Assembly (NCBI GenBank): GCA_001643675.2
Contig: LSRY02000014.1
Location: 808,501-872,500 of the forward strand
Reading direction: 5' to 3'
DNA from: Monocercomonoides exilis
Lineage: Eukaryota > Preaxostyla > Oxymonadida > Polymastigidae
DNA: 64,000 nt
Shown: piece after piece, positions 1 to 12,054 of the stretch
How positions within the stretch are numbered: the stretch's first letter is position 1
Layout of the letters: every line of letters starts with the position of its first letter
Notes under the pieces: generated by a model
The model's input: only the letters and a program-made list of their open reading frames with translations
Database searches by the model: none
What the model was told of the DNA's origin: nothing
Translations under genes and position numbers: made by a program

Positions 1-3000
1 GTCTCCGTCTGGTTATAGCTACAATACAAGTGAATCATCTCCTGCTCTCCGCCGTACTCCAAAACGACTTTCATCAACAAAAGTTCAGTCTTTTTCTCAA
101 TCGCTTTCAATTACACCAACGCAAGTGTACTACTCCCAATCATCAAACGAAGAAGCTGATACAGCATCCATTGGAGTTACACAAGCATTACCTCCAATTT
201 CTTCGATACCCAGTATAATGACAACTCCAAGACTTACAGCCACTTATGCTCCTTCCACTGATTCTGTTTCATCATCATTATCATATAAAAGTATGACAAG
301 AAGAAATGATTTTGAACAAAAACTTCCTCTGAAAAAGACTGAGAAGAAAGGAAATAAAGGGAAAAAAACGAAAGATGAGCAAGGAACAAGAGAAACCACA
401 TGTAGGAAAGTTAGAGAAATGAAAGAAAGCAGAAACGAAGAAAGTGATGAAGAAAGCAATGAAGAAGACGAAGAAGTGAGGCGGATTAGAGCGAAGCAAG
501 CGACGTCAGCTCGGATTGCACTGAACAGTTCAGAAGACTTTGTCCAGCCGCCTCTGATTCCGTCTTATCCATCGTTTGCCGGTAGGCCGGATGATATTGA
601 CAGCAGCAGCGAAGAGGCAGACAGAGAAATAGCTCAAATACGCCGCAATGCATCGTCACTGGGAGGAGCCAGAGGCAATGACAATCGTCTGGAAGCACGC
701 TCGCAATATTGTGGAGGAGAGCACATGAGCGGGACACGAGAAGAAAGAGAAGGAGGCAAAGAGAAAGAGGCGAAATACTGTTCGGGAAATAGCGAGGAGG
801 AAGGAAGAGAGAAAGAAAGATACCCAGATTCCGGTTCAGATTCATATGATGAAATGCTTCCGCCTAGAAACGAGTTAGGGAGAGGCTCCAGCAAAGCATT
901 GATTATCACTCAGCTGCACTGGACAGACAGAACACCCACAGCAATGGGGAAGCGTATCAGAACAGGAAAGAAGAGGAAAAACGACAGGAAAAAGAAAAAT
1001 GCACATTCAAAAACAAATAAAGAGACAGAAGAAGATGAGAACCAACAACACGTGCCTGAAGCAAGCTCAAGTGATGAGAGTTCAGATGTTTATGAAGCAG
1101 ATGACGAAGATGACACAGACAGCAGAGCAAGCGAAGAGGAATACAAAAGCAGTCAAATGAAGAGCAGCAGCAAAGGAGCGCTTTCAAGTGACGAAAGCAG
1201 CGAAGGCGATAGCGCTGTTTGCAAGTCGAGTCTTTTGGAAGGAGGCCGAAAGATATTTCACAAGCCTCCTAAGGGAGTTCCCAATGAGCATATTGAGACA
1301 GCCCAGCAGATGCAGGCGAGTGGGAGAATGAGCTCGATGAAAAGGATAAGAGTGGGAAATGAGAGAGAGCGATGCAGCAGCGGAATTGGATTCTACAACG
1401 ACAACAGAAAGAGAGAAGAAGGGAACTTTGTAGAGGTTGATATGGATGATGATGATGACTATGGAGTCAATGATGAAAGATATGCATCATCGCTCTTCCA
1501 TCAGCCCGAGCTTGGACGAACAAGAAGCCATGATCTGTCTTTCATTGACCGGCAAAGTTCAACTGGAAGGCCGCCAACCTCTGCATCTCGTCTGGGCATA
1601 CGGACGATGTCTTCTCTCGGATTCAGCACATCTCCGACAGCAACATCAGCCACATCGTCGATGCTGCTGCCGGCGCACACACTGCAGCGCATCCAGCAGC
1701 TACTCTTTGGAAGAATCCGCTCAGCGTTTCCAGCGTCGTGGATGCAGGGCTTTGTATTTGACTCGCCAGATGGCCCGTACTCGTTCTGCCTGGTGCAGGA
1801 GACAGAAGGCGCATCGGATGTGATGGCAGCTGTCCAGGCACATCTCGTCTACTTCGCATTCCACGACGAAGAAGGCATCGAAGAAAGGATGAGCAAGACG
1901 AGGAAGCAGACTGGCGGGTTTTCGGTGCCTGACAATTTGTTAATTCCTTCACCTCAAGCCACTTCTCCTTCTTCCACTTCACCAGCTGCTATGACACTAT
2001 CATCACATCAAACTTCTTCATCCTCTCTTTCTTCTTCTTCTTCTTCTTCTGATTCACTTTCATCTTTCACCCATCCACATCACCAACCGGGATCTCCTCC
2101 CTTGTTTATGGCAAGCCATCAACCACAAGCACACTTCACTGAAGAAGAGCAGACCAACATGCTTGTTGTATCTTTGGCCTCCATTCTTTGGCGCTGCGGA
2201 AGAGAAGAAAGTGCTGTCGTTGTATCACTCACTGCTCCTTGTTCGCCTTCTGCCGGGTTTCCGTCGGCTGGGACAGTCAAAGCTACGAAGGTGGAGAGCA
2301 GAGACATGCTGAGGCGGGTGCTGGCTGCGACTGTGTTTTCATACAAAGGGCCGTGGGGAGTGTGTCTGCTGATGCTGTCAATAGTGCTGTCACATGGTGT
2401 GGACGAGGTGGAGAGAGAGATGCAGATGAGAGGGAGAGCTGGGAGAGGAGGCGGAGAGGAAGAGGAAGAGAGAGGAAGAGAAGAGGTGATGGCGCTTGTG
2501 ACTGGAGAAGAGAGGGCATCAGATGGGCTGATGGGGCTGATGCTTGTTGGAGAGGCATCGCTGGATGAGGAAGAAGGGCGAGCAGAGATTGGGATGATGA
2601 GTGTGAGGGAAGTTGACGGGGTGCATCTGCTTCCGCCGCCTCTGAAGTTCCCTTTCAACCCCATTTGGGTGTTGCAGATGGAGACACACTCAGGAATCCT
2701 CTTCTCCTACAAGCCAATTCACCTGCTGAATGTTTTGCATGCCAAAAGAGATGTCAGCTCGTACTCGATGATGTGCTCAATATACACCCCTTCGCTAGTC
2801 TTCTACAACACTCTCGTTCCGCTGAACACTTTCACATCATTTTCAATAGGTTTGCCTCATTTTTATGTTTCTTGGTGCTTTTTTTAATTTAAATATTTTT
2901 TTTTTACATTTTATATTTTTTGATTAATTTTTGATTGATGTTACTATCGACTGAAAATGCATTGTTTATCATAACTGATTGTTCAACTAACTTTGCTTTC

Positions 3001-3172
3001 TGGTTTTCTTCAACGAAATAATTCTCCAAATAATAACCTTTCTCGAACAGACATTTCATATCCTCCTTCTGTTTCTTCACCAACACCAGCTTCAACACCA
3101 AAGTCATCGCTCGAACGAGTTATTCTAACCACTTTTAAAGACGCCAAATTCCACTTCAATGATAAGCTTTGA
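1..3172 (+). CDS. MINDY-3/4 (FAM188)-type deubiquitinase-like protein, 5' partial, catalytic Cys replaced by Ser
   Basis: The frame is open from base 2, so the start lies left of the window. Modelled exons are 2-2849 and 3051-3172; a GTTTGC donor and an ACAG acceptor join in phase 1. The first half is acidic, Ser-rich and probably disordered. From about base 1680 the family's catalytic domain appears: an LLFGR start, a LVQ...AAVQA block, LASILWR, a GPWGVCLLMLSIVLS helix, FPFNPIWVLQ and THSGILFS. The last exon encodes RVILTTFKDAKFHFND, matching the usual family end. MINDY enzymes cleave K48-linked ubiquitin chains with a Cys in a GGPCG motif. Here that segment reads EGASD, with Ser at 1814-1816. 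The oxyanion Gln (LVQ) and the catalytic His (2687-2689) are kept. It is therefore probably an inactive ubiquitin-binding relative. MINDY-3 and MINDY-4 cannot be told apart here. Confidence 0.8.
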
Positions 3173-5445
3173 TCTATCTGACCAAATGAACACTTTGAAT
3201 TTTTTGTTATTTCTGTAAATTTTTTGAATTTTTTCGTTTAACTGTTTTTATTTTAAATGACTTTTCGTTCATCTCTGTTAACATTCTCTTTGTTCAATCC
3301 TTCATTCACTTTGTTTTAATGTTGTATGATGTTTGTTTGTTCATTTAAAGTTTTGGTGTTTTGCTTTCAAATGAGATTGATGAATCTTGTAACTATAAAG
3401 CGAACTGAAATTTGGAGTTAGTTTGAAATTAAGCTTGCTAATTAACTTATCATTTTGAATGTATTTTAATAATAAGCGATTTCCAATGAGAAAGTATTTA
3501 ATTATCAAAAGGAAAAGGAGACAAACAGAACGAAAAGATATTTTTTTGAATGAAAAATATCACTGTTTGTTTTTAAAATTTATATTTATGTTCCTATTTG
3601 TGGAGAAACGAACAGAATCTCAGCTAAAAGAGAGATAACATGATGTCATTCAGCAACTGAGTGCGATATGATTAAAATACTCCAAACTGAATCACGAACA
3701 AATTGACAAATCGTAATTGACAATTATATGAACAAGAATTGAAATTTCTTTCATCACAGACAATTCGAATAAAAAGACTTTCATATTTTCCAACAGTAAA
3801 GATGAGCAATTTTTAGGAACCGAAGGATTGTTAATGGTCTGGTAACAGTTGATTTGAGCCATATCATTCAGAGGCAATGAACGAATTGATAAGAAAGAAT
3901 ATCAAAATAATCTGAGCGAAAGTGGTTTCGTTGAACAGGAACTTTAAATGAAGAATTTGAAAGGAGAAAAGGAAAAGAGAGAAAAACAATGTATTTTTTT
4001 GGAAAAGCAGGGATTATTAGAAGATTACGAATGTGATAAAAACGAATTAGAGGGATAAAGGGGAAGGTTTTTTCAGTAAAAACCAACTAAAAGTTGTATT
4101 TTGTGAAAAATAGAGGGTTTTTAGACATCGTATGTCACTTGTTGAAATCAGAGATTGAAAATGAAAGCAGCGATGTATAACAACAAAACGCAAATAAGAC
4201 GCAAGGAAAAAAGCTCGAATAATGAAAATGAATTATATACAAAGATGGAAATGCATTGTTGTTATTTGTATTGGATGATGAAAAATAAATGAAAGAGGTT
4301 TCTTTGTTGCTAATTATTGGAATAATCAAGATTATGAAGAAAAGGAGTTAAAAAGAAAAATGAAAAAAGGAAAAAAGAAGAAATGAGAAAAGAAAAGAAA
4401 AGAAAAGACAGTTGACAGTTTTTGCTTCGTTTTTTAAAATGCAGCTGCTTTTTTAACAAATTTTTAGCTTCTATTTTCATGAGGCTTCCTTGCTTATTTT
4501 TGAAGTAATCTTTATTATCGTTGGCTATCCAAGCTTACAATCATATTTTCTCTTCGATTTCACGAAGTCACTTCATTTGTCCTCTCTTTTATTCCATGTT
4601 CTACGTCTATTGTTATCATTTCATCATTGCTTTCATCATTTTAATAAATGTCAAGATGTTATTTTTTTTTTCTTCTTCTTCTTCTCTTCCTTCTTCTTCT
4701 TCTTCTTCTTCTTTGAATTCTTTGAGTTCTTCTTCAAATTCTTCCATGTATATGAATATCTTCATCTTCCTCTTTCATATCAATGCAAATATTATCTTTT
4801 TCTTCAGACATATAAGGAAAAAACATCGTTTTATCTCAAATTGCATGATAGATTTCCCCTTCAGTTTCTTGTCACGAAGTTAAACAACATTTTTAATCAA
4901 TCTCTATGGATAAAACGTGCTTGGCACTCGATTCACTAATGAAATTGATTTCCATAACAAAATTTTTTGACAATCTCAACATGGGACAAAATAATTTTCT
5001 TTATGAACTTTGTTCCATTCTTCTCAAACAAATATTTTTCTCAGTTTTTGAATTTTTCTGGAATTATTTGCATTGTTACGGTTGATTGATAATGAAATGA
5101 TTGAAGAAAAAGTTTGTAACAAATCTCAGTTTTTTTCATAATTGGAAAAAATTTTCCCCATATTTAAAAATTGAAAATAAGCAGTTTATTTATTTAACGA
5201 ATGATGCAATATTTTTGTATGTTCGCTGAAAGATTCGCTGATTCCATTCACTTTTCTTTCGAAATGAATCTTATACAAATATTGGTTTACAAATGTATTT
5301 CTGTATTTTGGATGGAGCATTTGATAAAATTTGAAGTCGCAAAAACAATGCATCAGTGTTTTTCATTTTTTAATAAAATATCAAATATCTAACCCAATAT
5401 TTACTAAAAAATTTCGGTTGAATAGGTTAGATCACAAAGCGTTTC
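3173..5445. other. intergenic, no gene recognised
   Basis: This AT-rich stretch separates the MINDY-like gene and the serpin. Its short open frames are Phe-, Ser- or Lys-biased and match no family I know. It holds an AAAAG-type run near 4389-4408 and a TTC microsatellite (see separate entry). I see no tRNA-like or other RNA gene in it. Confidence 0.6.
4662..4714. repeat. TTC/GAA microsatellite preceded by a T tract
   Basis: A run of T is followed by repeated TTC units with a few interruptions. The long Phe/Ser open frames across it are a product of the repeat, not a gene. Confidence 0.85.
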
Positions 5446-6820
5446 ATGAGCTTAAGGCCTTCAACAAAAAAACCGGTTGCATTACACAAAGTGGAGGTGA
5501 GTGTAGGAGAAGAAGAATATAGAGCAGCAAAGGCGTTACAAGCAGAATATGTTGACAATTTCGGAGCCTTTTTACTTGAGCAGGTTATATCCGAAACACC
5601 AGGAAACATCTTCATATCTCCATTGTCGGTACATACAGCCTTAATGATGACTTGTGCAGGCTCCGTTGATTCAACATTGGAGGTCATGCAAGAAGTGCTT
5701 CAGCTGAAAGGAATGCCTGAAAAAGAGTCTGTGTGTTGATGTACTTTTTTGTTTGGTATTTGTTTCTGCGTAACTACTGTTTGTTTTGATGTGTCGTGGA
5801 TTTGCTTGTGTGTGATTACAGTTTGAGGAGATAGCAAAAGGCATTCATGGTTTTGAAAAGGTTCACAAAATGCCTTATATTATGGCCAATTCACTTTGGA
5901 TAGATGGTTCATTATCGGTGAACAAGGAATATTTAACAATGTGTAGAGAATGTTTTGGAGGAACTGCTGAAGTCGTTTCGTTTTCTTCGAAATCGTGTGT
6001 TTTAAGCAATTATTAATTTGAAGCATGTGGTGTTATTACAAATAATATTTGTTATTTATTTCGCATTTTGCACAGTTCAATTGATAGAATTAATGATTGG
6101 GTAAAGACCAAAACAAAGGGACTCATAACCAAAATATTTGAAAGATTGGATTCTAGCATGAAGATGGTACTTTTGAATACAGTTTATTTCAAGGATGATT
6201 TTGCTATCCCATTTAAAGCGAAATTAACACGCAATTCCGAATTCCAATTGCTGAGTGGTGAGAAAAGTGATTGTAAAATGATGAAAATGACAGAGAATCT
6301 GCGCTATTACGCAACAACAGATACAGCGTTTGTATCATTAGGATTTGTAAACAACAATGTTAGAATGCTATTAATGCTTCCAACGGAAGAAGGGCAGGAA
6401 GCGCTGAATGTTTGTGCCATGAAATATCTTCGTGCAAGTGAGTTTAAAGAGATTACCCACCATTTGTCCTCGCAATTAGTAGAGCTTTATCTTCCTCACT
6501 TTCAGGTCGAGTTTTCGCTTTCGCTGAAACAATCATTGATTCGGATGGGAATGGGAGTTTGTTTTGGAGGTGATGCGAAATTTGCTAAGATTAGCTCCGA
6601 TCCGCTTTTAATCAGTGATGTTGTTCATAAAACCATTTTGAAGGTGAATGAAAAAGGGGTGGAGGCTGCAGCAGTAACTGCTGTTGCGATGGGGAGAGGA
6701 TTTGCTCTTTCTCATGAGATCAAGCATCCAATTCTTTTTTTGGTAAATCGTCCATTTGTCGTTGCGCTTTATGATAGAAGCTCAACAATTATTTTTTCTG
6801 GAATTGTAAAATCTGTATAG
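5446..6820 (+). CDS. serpin, intracellular type with inhibitory-style reactive loop
   Basis: Exons are 5446-5730, 5822-5994 and 6076-6820. Both introns start GTGTGT and end CAG, giving a 400-aa protein, the usual serpin length. Recognisable blocks are NIFISPLSVHTALMM near the N-terminus, IMANSLWID, MVLLNTVYFKDDF, VELYLPHFQVEFS, SDVVHKTILKVNEKG and the end strand HPILFLVNRPFVVALY...SGIV. The hinge of the reactive centre loop, EKGVEAAAVTAVAM, has small residues at P12-P8, as in inhibitory serpins. P1 lies in the GRGF segment, so Arg or Gly is possible. No signal peptide is seen after the chosen Met, which suggests a nucleocytoplasmic inhibitor of serine or cysteine proteases. The target is unknown; a cathepsin-type peptidase is also encoded in this window, but any link is speculative. 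It ends with TAG. Confidence 0.94.
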
Positions 6821-7965
6821 TTTTATATGTTTCATTGTTTCAGTATTTGTTTTTCTTAATTTTAAAATATTGACCTTTTTTTTAAAAAGGTTTTTGAGTT
6901 TTTTTGAAATGTTTGTCTTTTTATTTTTTTTTTTTATGAATAGAAAAGACAAATATGGGGAAATAGATATGCTTTTTAATTCATTTGATAAATAGAATTT
7001 ATTTGATAAAAAGTGAAATATATTTTCTCTGTGATGTTGAAATTTTCTGAACAACAAGACAGTTGTATTTTATTGACTGCAAATTTTGGAGTTATTTTCA
7101 TTCAAAGAATCACTATCATATGATGTTGATAATCACTCAAAGTGTGAAACATTAAAAAATAAATAAATTTCTAAATTAATAAATTAAACAAAATAAAATA
7201 ATAACAAAAATAAAAAGATATATTTTTTGAAATTTTTTGTTTTTGATTTCAATTTTTATGAAAATTTTTATTTTTTGTTAATTTTTCAATAGATGTTTAA
7301 CGGAAAGAAGCTCACTTTTCGAGAAGCCAATGAAATTTTGGAAATGAATTATTCTTCATCGGAATCGTTTTTTGCATGTCAATATGAAACGACCTTTCTC
7401 GGTTTGAAACTGTCTTTTCGTAATAACATAATCTTTTTGATTCATTCAAACATTATTTCGGAATCAATTTTTTCTTTCTCAAAAGAAAATGTTTTTCTCA
7501 ATGAACGGAATAAAATTTTTAACTATGGGACCAATTAATTATTTATGAATCAAAAATAATTCATAAAAAAATTACATCGTTAGTTGTTGAAATAAGAAAT
7601 AAGAAGAAAATAATAATTATTTATCGATATTTGTAATTTAAAAAAAATTGAGTCAAATCAAGGCTGAAAAAAAACCTGTAAAAGTTGAAATAATAAGGAA
7701 AACCCGAGCAAACAAAAAATAAAAATGGTGAAAGAAAATTTTGTTTTCTTCATTGCTTTTTTCATTGGTAATGATTTCGAGAGTTAAAATTTTTGGTTAT
7801 TTCGAACGTTCGTTGCGCATATTCTCTGTTAACGAGGCACTTCGTATTTAATTAATTTTTTCTTTGAAAAAAGCATTCGATTCTGACTTTTTTTTCTTTT
7901 TGCTTTTCAATCCCTAATTGATTAAAAGTGATGGATTGCTTCTCAAATAAACCATCATTTTAACA
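6821..7965. other. AT-rich intergenic, no gene recognised
   Basis: T- and A-rich DNA lies between the serpin and the transposase relic. An 81-codon open frame at 7293-7538 has no recognisable motif and no coding-like composition. I see nothing else here. Confidence 0.55.
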
Positions 7966-9301
7966 CTAATCATATTCCTGAATATTTAGATTTGTAAGCC
8001 AAACTGCAATTTCGATATCAAACATTGCATCATCCAAGCCGTTTCTGTACCTGTTCACACATCGCTTCCACTGCCGCTTCATTCTTCCGAAAAACCATTC
8101 AACAGGAATCTGTATCTTTGCTAATCTTTCATAATATGGGTGATTATTTTTGAAATCATAACTTTTTTCGGAGTGTTGTTTTTTCAAAGGTTGTTTGTCA
8201 TTGAATTGAGATTTTATGTTTAAATGATAAATTCCATCAAAACCATTTCAAAATACAAATGTTTAAGATGAAATTTTGATGAAGATATTTTTAAATCGTA
8301 TTTTCACTTTTTAGTGTTCTGTTCTTAATATTTGAGTAAATTTTTCGAACCAAATATTTTGCATGAAAAAATATGATTTCAAAAATAATCACCCATATGT
8401 TATTTCTTCTATCGTTGAAGCATTTTTGATTAGTGCTATGACTTCTATTCCTTCAACAGCACCTTGATATCCTCTGTCTGTCATGACTTTCCAATGTTTA
8501 ATTCCAGCGTCCAATCCATATTTATCTCTTTCGTATTCTGATATTTGTGAATATTCTTTTCACAGCTGTAAGTCTCGTTTTAACAATGAGAAATCACGTA
8601 TGTGACCCTCTGCAACTTCTGAAGCAAACTATGCTTCAAAAGGATAACAAGCAGCAACTGCAACCTGGATTTTCAATCCATAAACTTTATGATTCCCTTC
8701 CCAGAGCAACTTCTGATTTTCAAAGCTGCTTGCCGGCTTGTCCGTATTTATTGACGTTGAATCAACTAGTAGTGCGATTGTTCCAAAAGAGTCGTCTGTA
8801 TCAGTATATTTAGGTCTTCTTTTCTCCATGTTCATTTTTCTCAATTCTTTTAACTGGAGTGGACGTATTTGAATTATTTCATCAGAAATTATGTGGTAAC
8901 TTCTGTTTAACCAAATCCCAATTCTCGTTTGTGTAGTTCCAGTGAAAAGCCATTCGAGTTCATAAATCATTTTGTCTGTAAGCGATAAAGATTCTTTTGG
9001 TCCTTTTCTCGGAGTGTGGCTAGTTTCGTTTTCAAGTTCGCAAATGATGCTGAATATTTGTTTTTCGGTCAATTTATATCTATCATTTGATTTTTGTTTG
9101 CGAAAGAAATCAAACAGCTGTCCTTCAGGCTCAGGATCTGATAACTCCATAATTTCAGTGTTCATATTTTTCTTATCAATTCTGTCTTTAATTGAACCAG
9201 CTTTTCGAAGAGCCAAATCAAATATGTCGTTTGTTTCTTTTCTGTAAACATCAGATCATTAAAAATAATAAAAATAAAATTGAATAAAAACACTCATCCA
9301 T
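7966..9301 (-). pseudogene. Harbinger/HARBI1-type DDE transposase, broken by two stops and a MITE
   Basis: Read on the minus strand, a possible 8-bp first exon (9294-9301, Met-Asp and part of a third codon) joins across a 52-bp intron to a long exon starting at 9241. Catalytic landmarks of the DDE_Tnp_4 family are present: LLVDSTSINTDKP...WEGNHKVYGLKIQVAV (first Asp), MTDRGYQGA (second Asp) and IPVEWFFGRMKRQWK (Glu). Two in-frame stops (TAG near 8600-8602, TGA near 8534-8536) lie between the first and second Asp. A 257-bp inverted-repeat element at 8138-8394 then splits the C-terminal part. Codons on the two sides of that insert are in register once the insert and one 4-bp duplicate are ignored. 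The protein would have moved a DNA transposon or derived from one; it is not functional now. Confidence 0.85.
8138..8394. mobile_element. MITE copy 1, 257 bp, nested in the transposase pseudogene
   Basis: The element begins GGGTGATTATTTTTG and ends with the inverted form, CAAAAATAATCACCC. Terminal inverted repeats of about 23 bp are flanked by ATAT on both sides (8134-8137 and 8395-8398). The interior is AT-rich and non-coding. Two further copies with the same ends lie at 47257-47514 and 48540-48797. It carries no transposase, so a partner element must have moved it. Confidence 0.92.
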
Positions 9302-9311
9302 GTAGTGAAAG

Positions 9312-10575
9312 ATGTCCACATTAACATTTTTACCACAAAAGTGGGAAGTCCATAATTATTATGCAACAAATAATGAAATAGTTTCTGACGTGACAAAACT
9401 TCAAGCAAAGTGTGAAACAAACTTTAAGGTGAAAAAACAAATGAATTTGAGTTCATCATAATATTTTTCCAATTTATTTGACACTATTTTATAAAAAAAT
9501 GATATTGAAGATGAAGAATCTGAGATAACAGAAAAGCTTAACCGAGAAAAGAAATTTCAAATTCCATCTCAAATTCCTTCGTGCAAAATCAAACCTAATA
9601 AAAATTTCAAAAGCCAAAATATTTTGATTCAAAATGTCTTTCAGCATCTTGTCAGGACGTTTAGAAAACTTGGTATGAAATGATTAATGATTCGCATTCA
9701 AAACACAAATTCCGAAGGGAGAAGATCTTTAATGTGGACAAATCATCATTGAGATAATCAGATGACATCTTCTTTCAATCAGCAACATCTTTAGAGTCTC
9801 CTTCGGCCCATTTCCTTGTTCCTTCGAGAGTGCGAAATGCCACACTTGTGGCTGTTGTAACCTCAGATGGTTTTTCTCTGCCTGCAATTGTTCTATGGCC
9901 GAGTTCCAATATTCAGGAAGAGTTAACTACATTCATTTCTCCTTCTCTTGATGTGTAGAGCAATGCTAACAGTTGGATAAACTTTATTTCATTTGACAAA
10001 ACGCTTGTTGCTTTTCTTCCAGAAACATTGGATAGAAAGAAATAAAAGCATTTATTGGAAGAGAGAATTTTAAAATTTATTCTCTTACACAGCTTTTGTG
10101 CAAACTCAGAAATTCTGGGAAAACAAACGGAATCTGATTCAAGTGGGATTTCTTTTGTTCCTTGAACAAAAGTCATTCACAATCTTTTGAAAAAGTCGAA
10201 TTTTCTGTTCTGAAATATGTTTTGAATTCATCTTTCGAATTCATTCACACCTCAACTTCTTCATAATGAAAGGCTTTAGCAGATGTCTTTCACCAAGCCA
10301 TTCACTCTGTATTTGCCCCATAAGTTGTGAAGAATGCCTTCGAAGCTAGCAGATATTTTAGGAAATCATCCAGACAAATTATACGAAAATGACCAAAACA
10401 TTCTTCTAATCCTTTTCCATCTCACTCAAAACAATTTGATTTTTTCAGCAAACTTTTCACAAATGAAGCTTCCTTTGAAATGTGGGAAGAAGAGATTTTC
10501 ATTCAAACAAAAGCTACAAGTGCTGAAGAGGAAGAAAAAACGGAAATCTTTGAGGAAACACATTTATCATAGTTA
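9312..10575 (+). pseudogene. decayed DDE_1 (pogo/jerky-like) transposase relic
   Basis: Broken open frames on the plus strand keep several weak family landmarks. These are EKIFNVDKSSL (compare the usual fN.DEt block with the first catalytic Asp), SRVRNATLVAVVTSDGFSLPAIVLW (the rv.t.......G..lp...i strand), and VVKNAFEASRYF (compare the v..gF...Gi.P end block). Many stops and frame changes lie between them. The first Met (9312) is 11 bp from, and divergent to, the Harbinger-type start at 9301. Family assignment is tentative. Confidence 0.42.
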
Positions 10576-10731
10576 AAGAAGAAAACAGTTTTTCGAAGAA
10601 TATAACAAGATATTGTGCAAATTTTCCAAAAAAAAAAAAAAAAAGAAAAAAAAAAAAACGAGGATATTATGTTTTTATGTTTTTCTTTTTCCTGTGCCTT
10701 GATCCAAAGAAGTTTTTTTTTTTTTTTTTTT

Positions 10732-10772
<41 letters not shown>

Positions 10773-11161
10773 GCTAATAGATTTCGCATTTATATGGATA
10801 AAAAACCTTCAACATTTTTGTTCCAACAAAAAATAGAGTGAATAATAGTTAAAAATTATGATGCATCAAATGTTTCATGGATTTATTCCACAATTTATTT
10901 ATTCTGATTTGAATTTTGCTTTGTTCAGCTTTGTTTATTTGGAGGAAACAAGATTTTTTTATTAAAGCCCATTTAAAAAAAAAAAAAAATACATTCAAAG
11001 TTTCAAAACTTTAAATACTCATTGAAGACCATGTAATTTTATTTTTCAATGCATTTCGTTAAAAACCAATTGATTTCATGTGAAGTGTACTTTGTGAAAT
11101 GAAAAAATTAAAAAAATTAATTCTGACTTTTTATTAAATTTAATATTCATTCGAAGAATGC
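10576..11161. other. intergenic with long A and T homopolymers
   Basis: This stretch is homopolymer-rich: A runs at about 10628-10658, then the T runs listed separately. No gene is seen. It separates the transposase relics from the 3' end of eIF6. Confidence 0.6.
10713..10771. repeat. poly(T) tracts of 22 and 35 bases separated by AC
   Basis: T at 10713-10734 is followed by AC and T at 10737-10771. These may be remnants of a reverse-transcribed poly(A) tail or simple slippage; exact lengths are likely assembly-sensitive. Confidence 0.9.
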
Positions 11162-12054
11162 TCACATTTTGTCGATTAAAGCTCTCTTTAAATCTGAAGA
11201 AATGGTCGATGCAGTCGCTTCGTTGAGCTTGAATATTCTTTCAATAACAGAAAGTTCAGTTGACGTTGTATCCAATCCACAGAATGCGCACCAATCATTA
11301 GCTACCAGACCTGCACCAATAACATCAGATCCTCGATTAACAGTTCCTGCAACAAGAGGCATTTCCAAAAGATTGGATAATTCCTCAAGTTCTTTTATTG
11401 GTGCCATTGGATGTATAAGTCCTCCTTGATTAGTGAATCTGCAGCAACTTCCGACAAGTGGACTTCCTGCAATTGTTTGCCTGAATACTTCTACTCCAAG
11501 AACATCCTTCACAATTTCTTCAGTGTTCTATTTTCAAAAATTTTGTCATTAATAACACAAAACTATAACATTAACAAACCGAATCTGCTTCTGGATGAAG
11601 TAATGCAACATGATCATTACATGTTATAACATTTCCAAGAGCTGACAATTTTTCCTCTAATCTTTGAATAACGACACTATCAGGAAGTGATGCTCTAATG
11701 TGAGTCAGTTCTTGATCTGTTGTTGTATGAGGTACAAGCAACCCCTTTGTATTTCCTTATATTAAAAATATACGTTGAAAAAAATAACTTTTCGAAAAAA
11801 CAAATGAACCAAACCAACACAAAGAGTACCAGCAATTTTCGTTCCAGCAAAAGTTGCTTGTACAACTGGAATATGATCTGACAATTCTTCTTCAAAATAA
11901 GAATAAAATTGAGGGTTTCCTAAAGGAGTAATACAGTAGGCACTTGTCAACACCGCAAAAACACCCACTTCACTGCTATTTTCATATTGCACACCTGGAA
12001 AAGAAATAAATATATCAACGAACAATAAAAGATTATCGACAAACGAATTGCCAT
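11162..12054 (-). CDS. EIF6: eukaryotic translation initiation factor 6 (eIF6/TIF6)
   Basis: Minus-strand exons are 12045-12054, 11815-11994, 11580-11755 and 11162-11527, giving a 243-aa protein (human 245). The first exon carries only ten coding bases. After splicing the protein begins [16 protein letters not shown], aligning to the family start. Conserved blocks: [77 protein letters not shown] and [20 protein letters not shown]. eIF6 is a five-fold pseudosymmetric ring protein. It binds RPL23 on nascent 60S subunits, supports nucleolar 60S biogenesis and blocks premature joining to 40S. Donors are GTTTGT, GTTTGG and GTTTGT. It is divergent from NOP56, with 194 bp between the start codons. 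Confidence 0.97.

Noticed and set aside
4490-4939. 149-codon Phe-rich frame
   Set aside because: It depends on a TTC microsatellite and T tract; no domain and AT-rich intergenic composition around it.
7293-7538. 81-codon frame in AT-rich spacer
   Set aside because: No motif, no splice partner and composition like the surrounding non-coding DNA.
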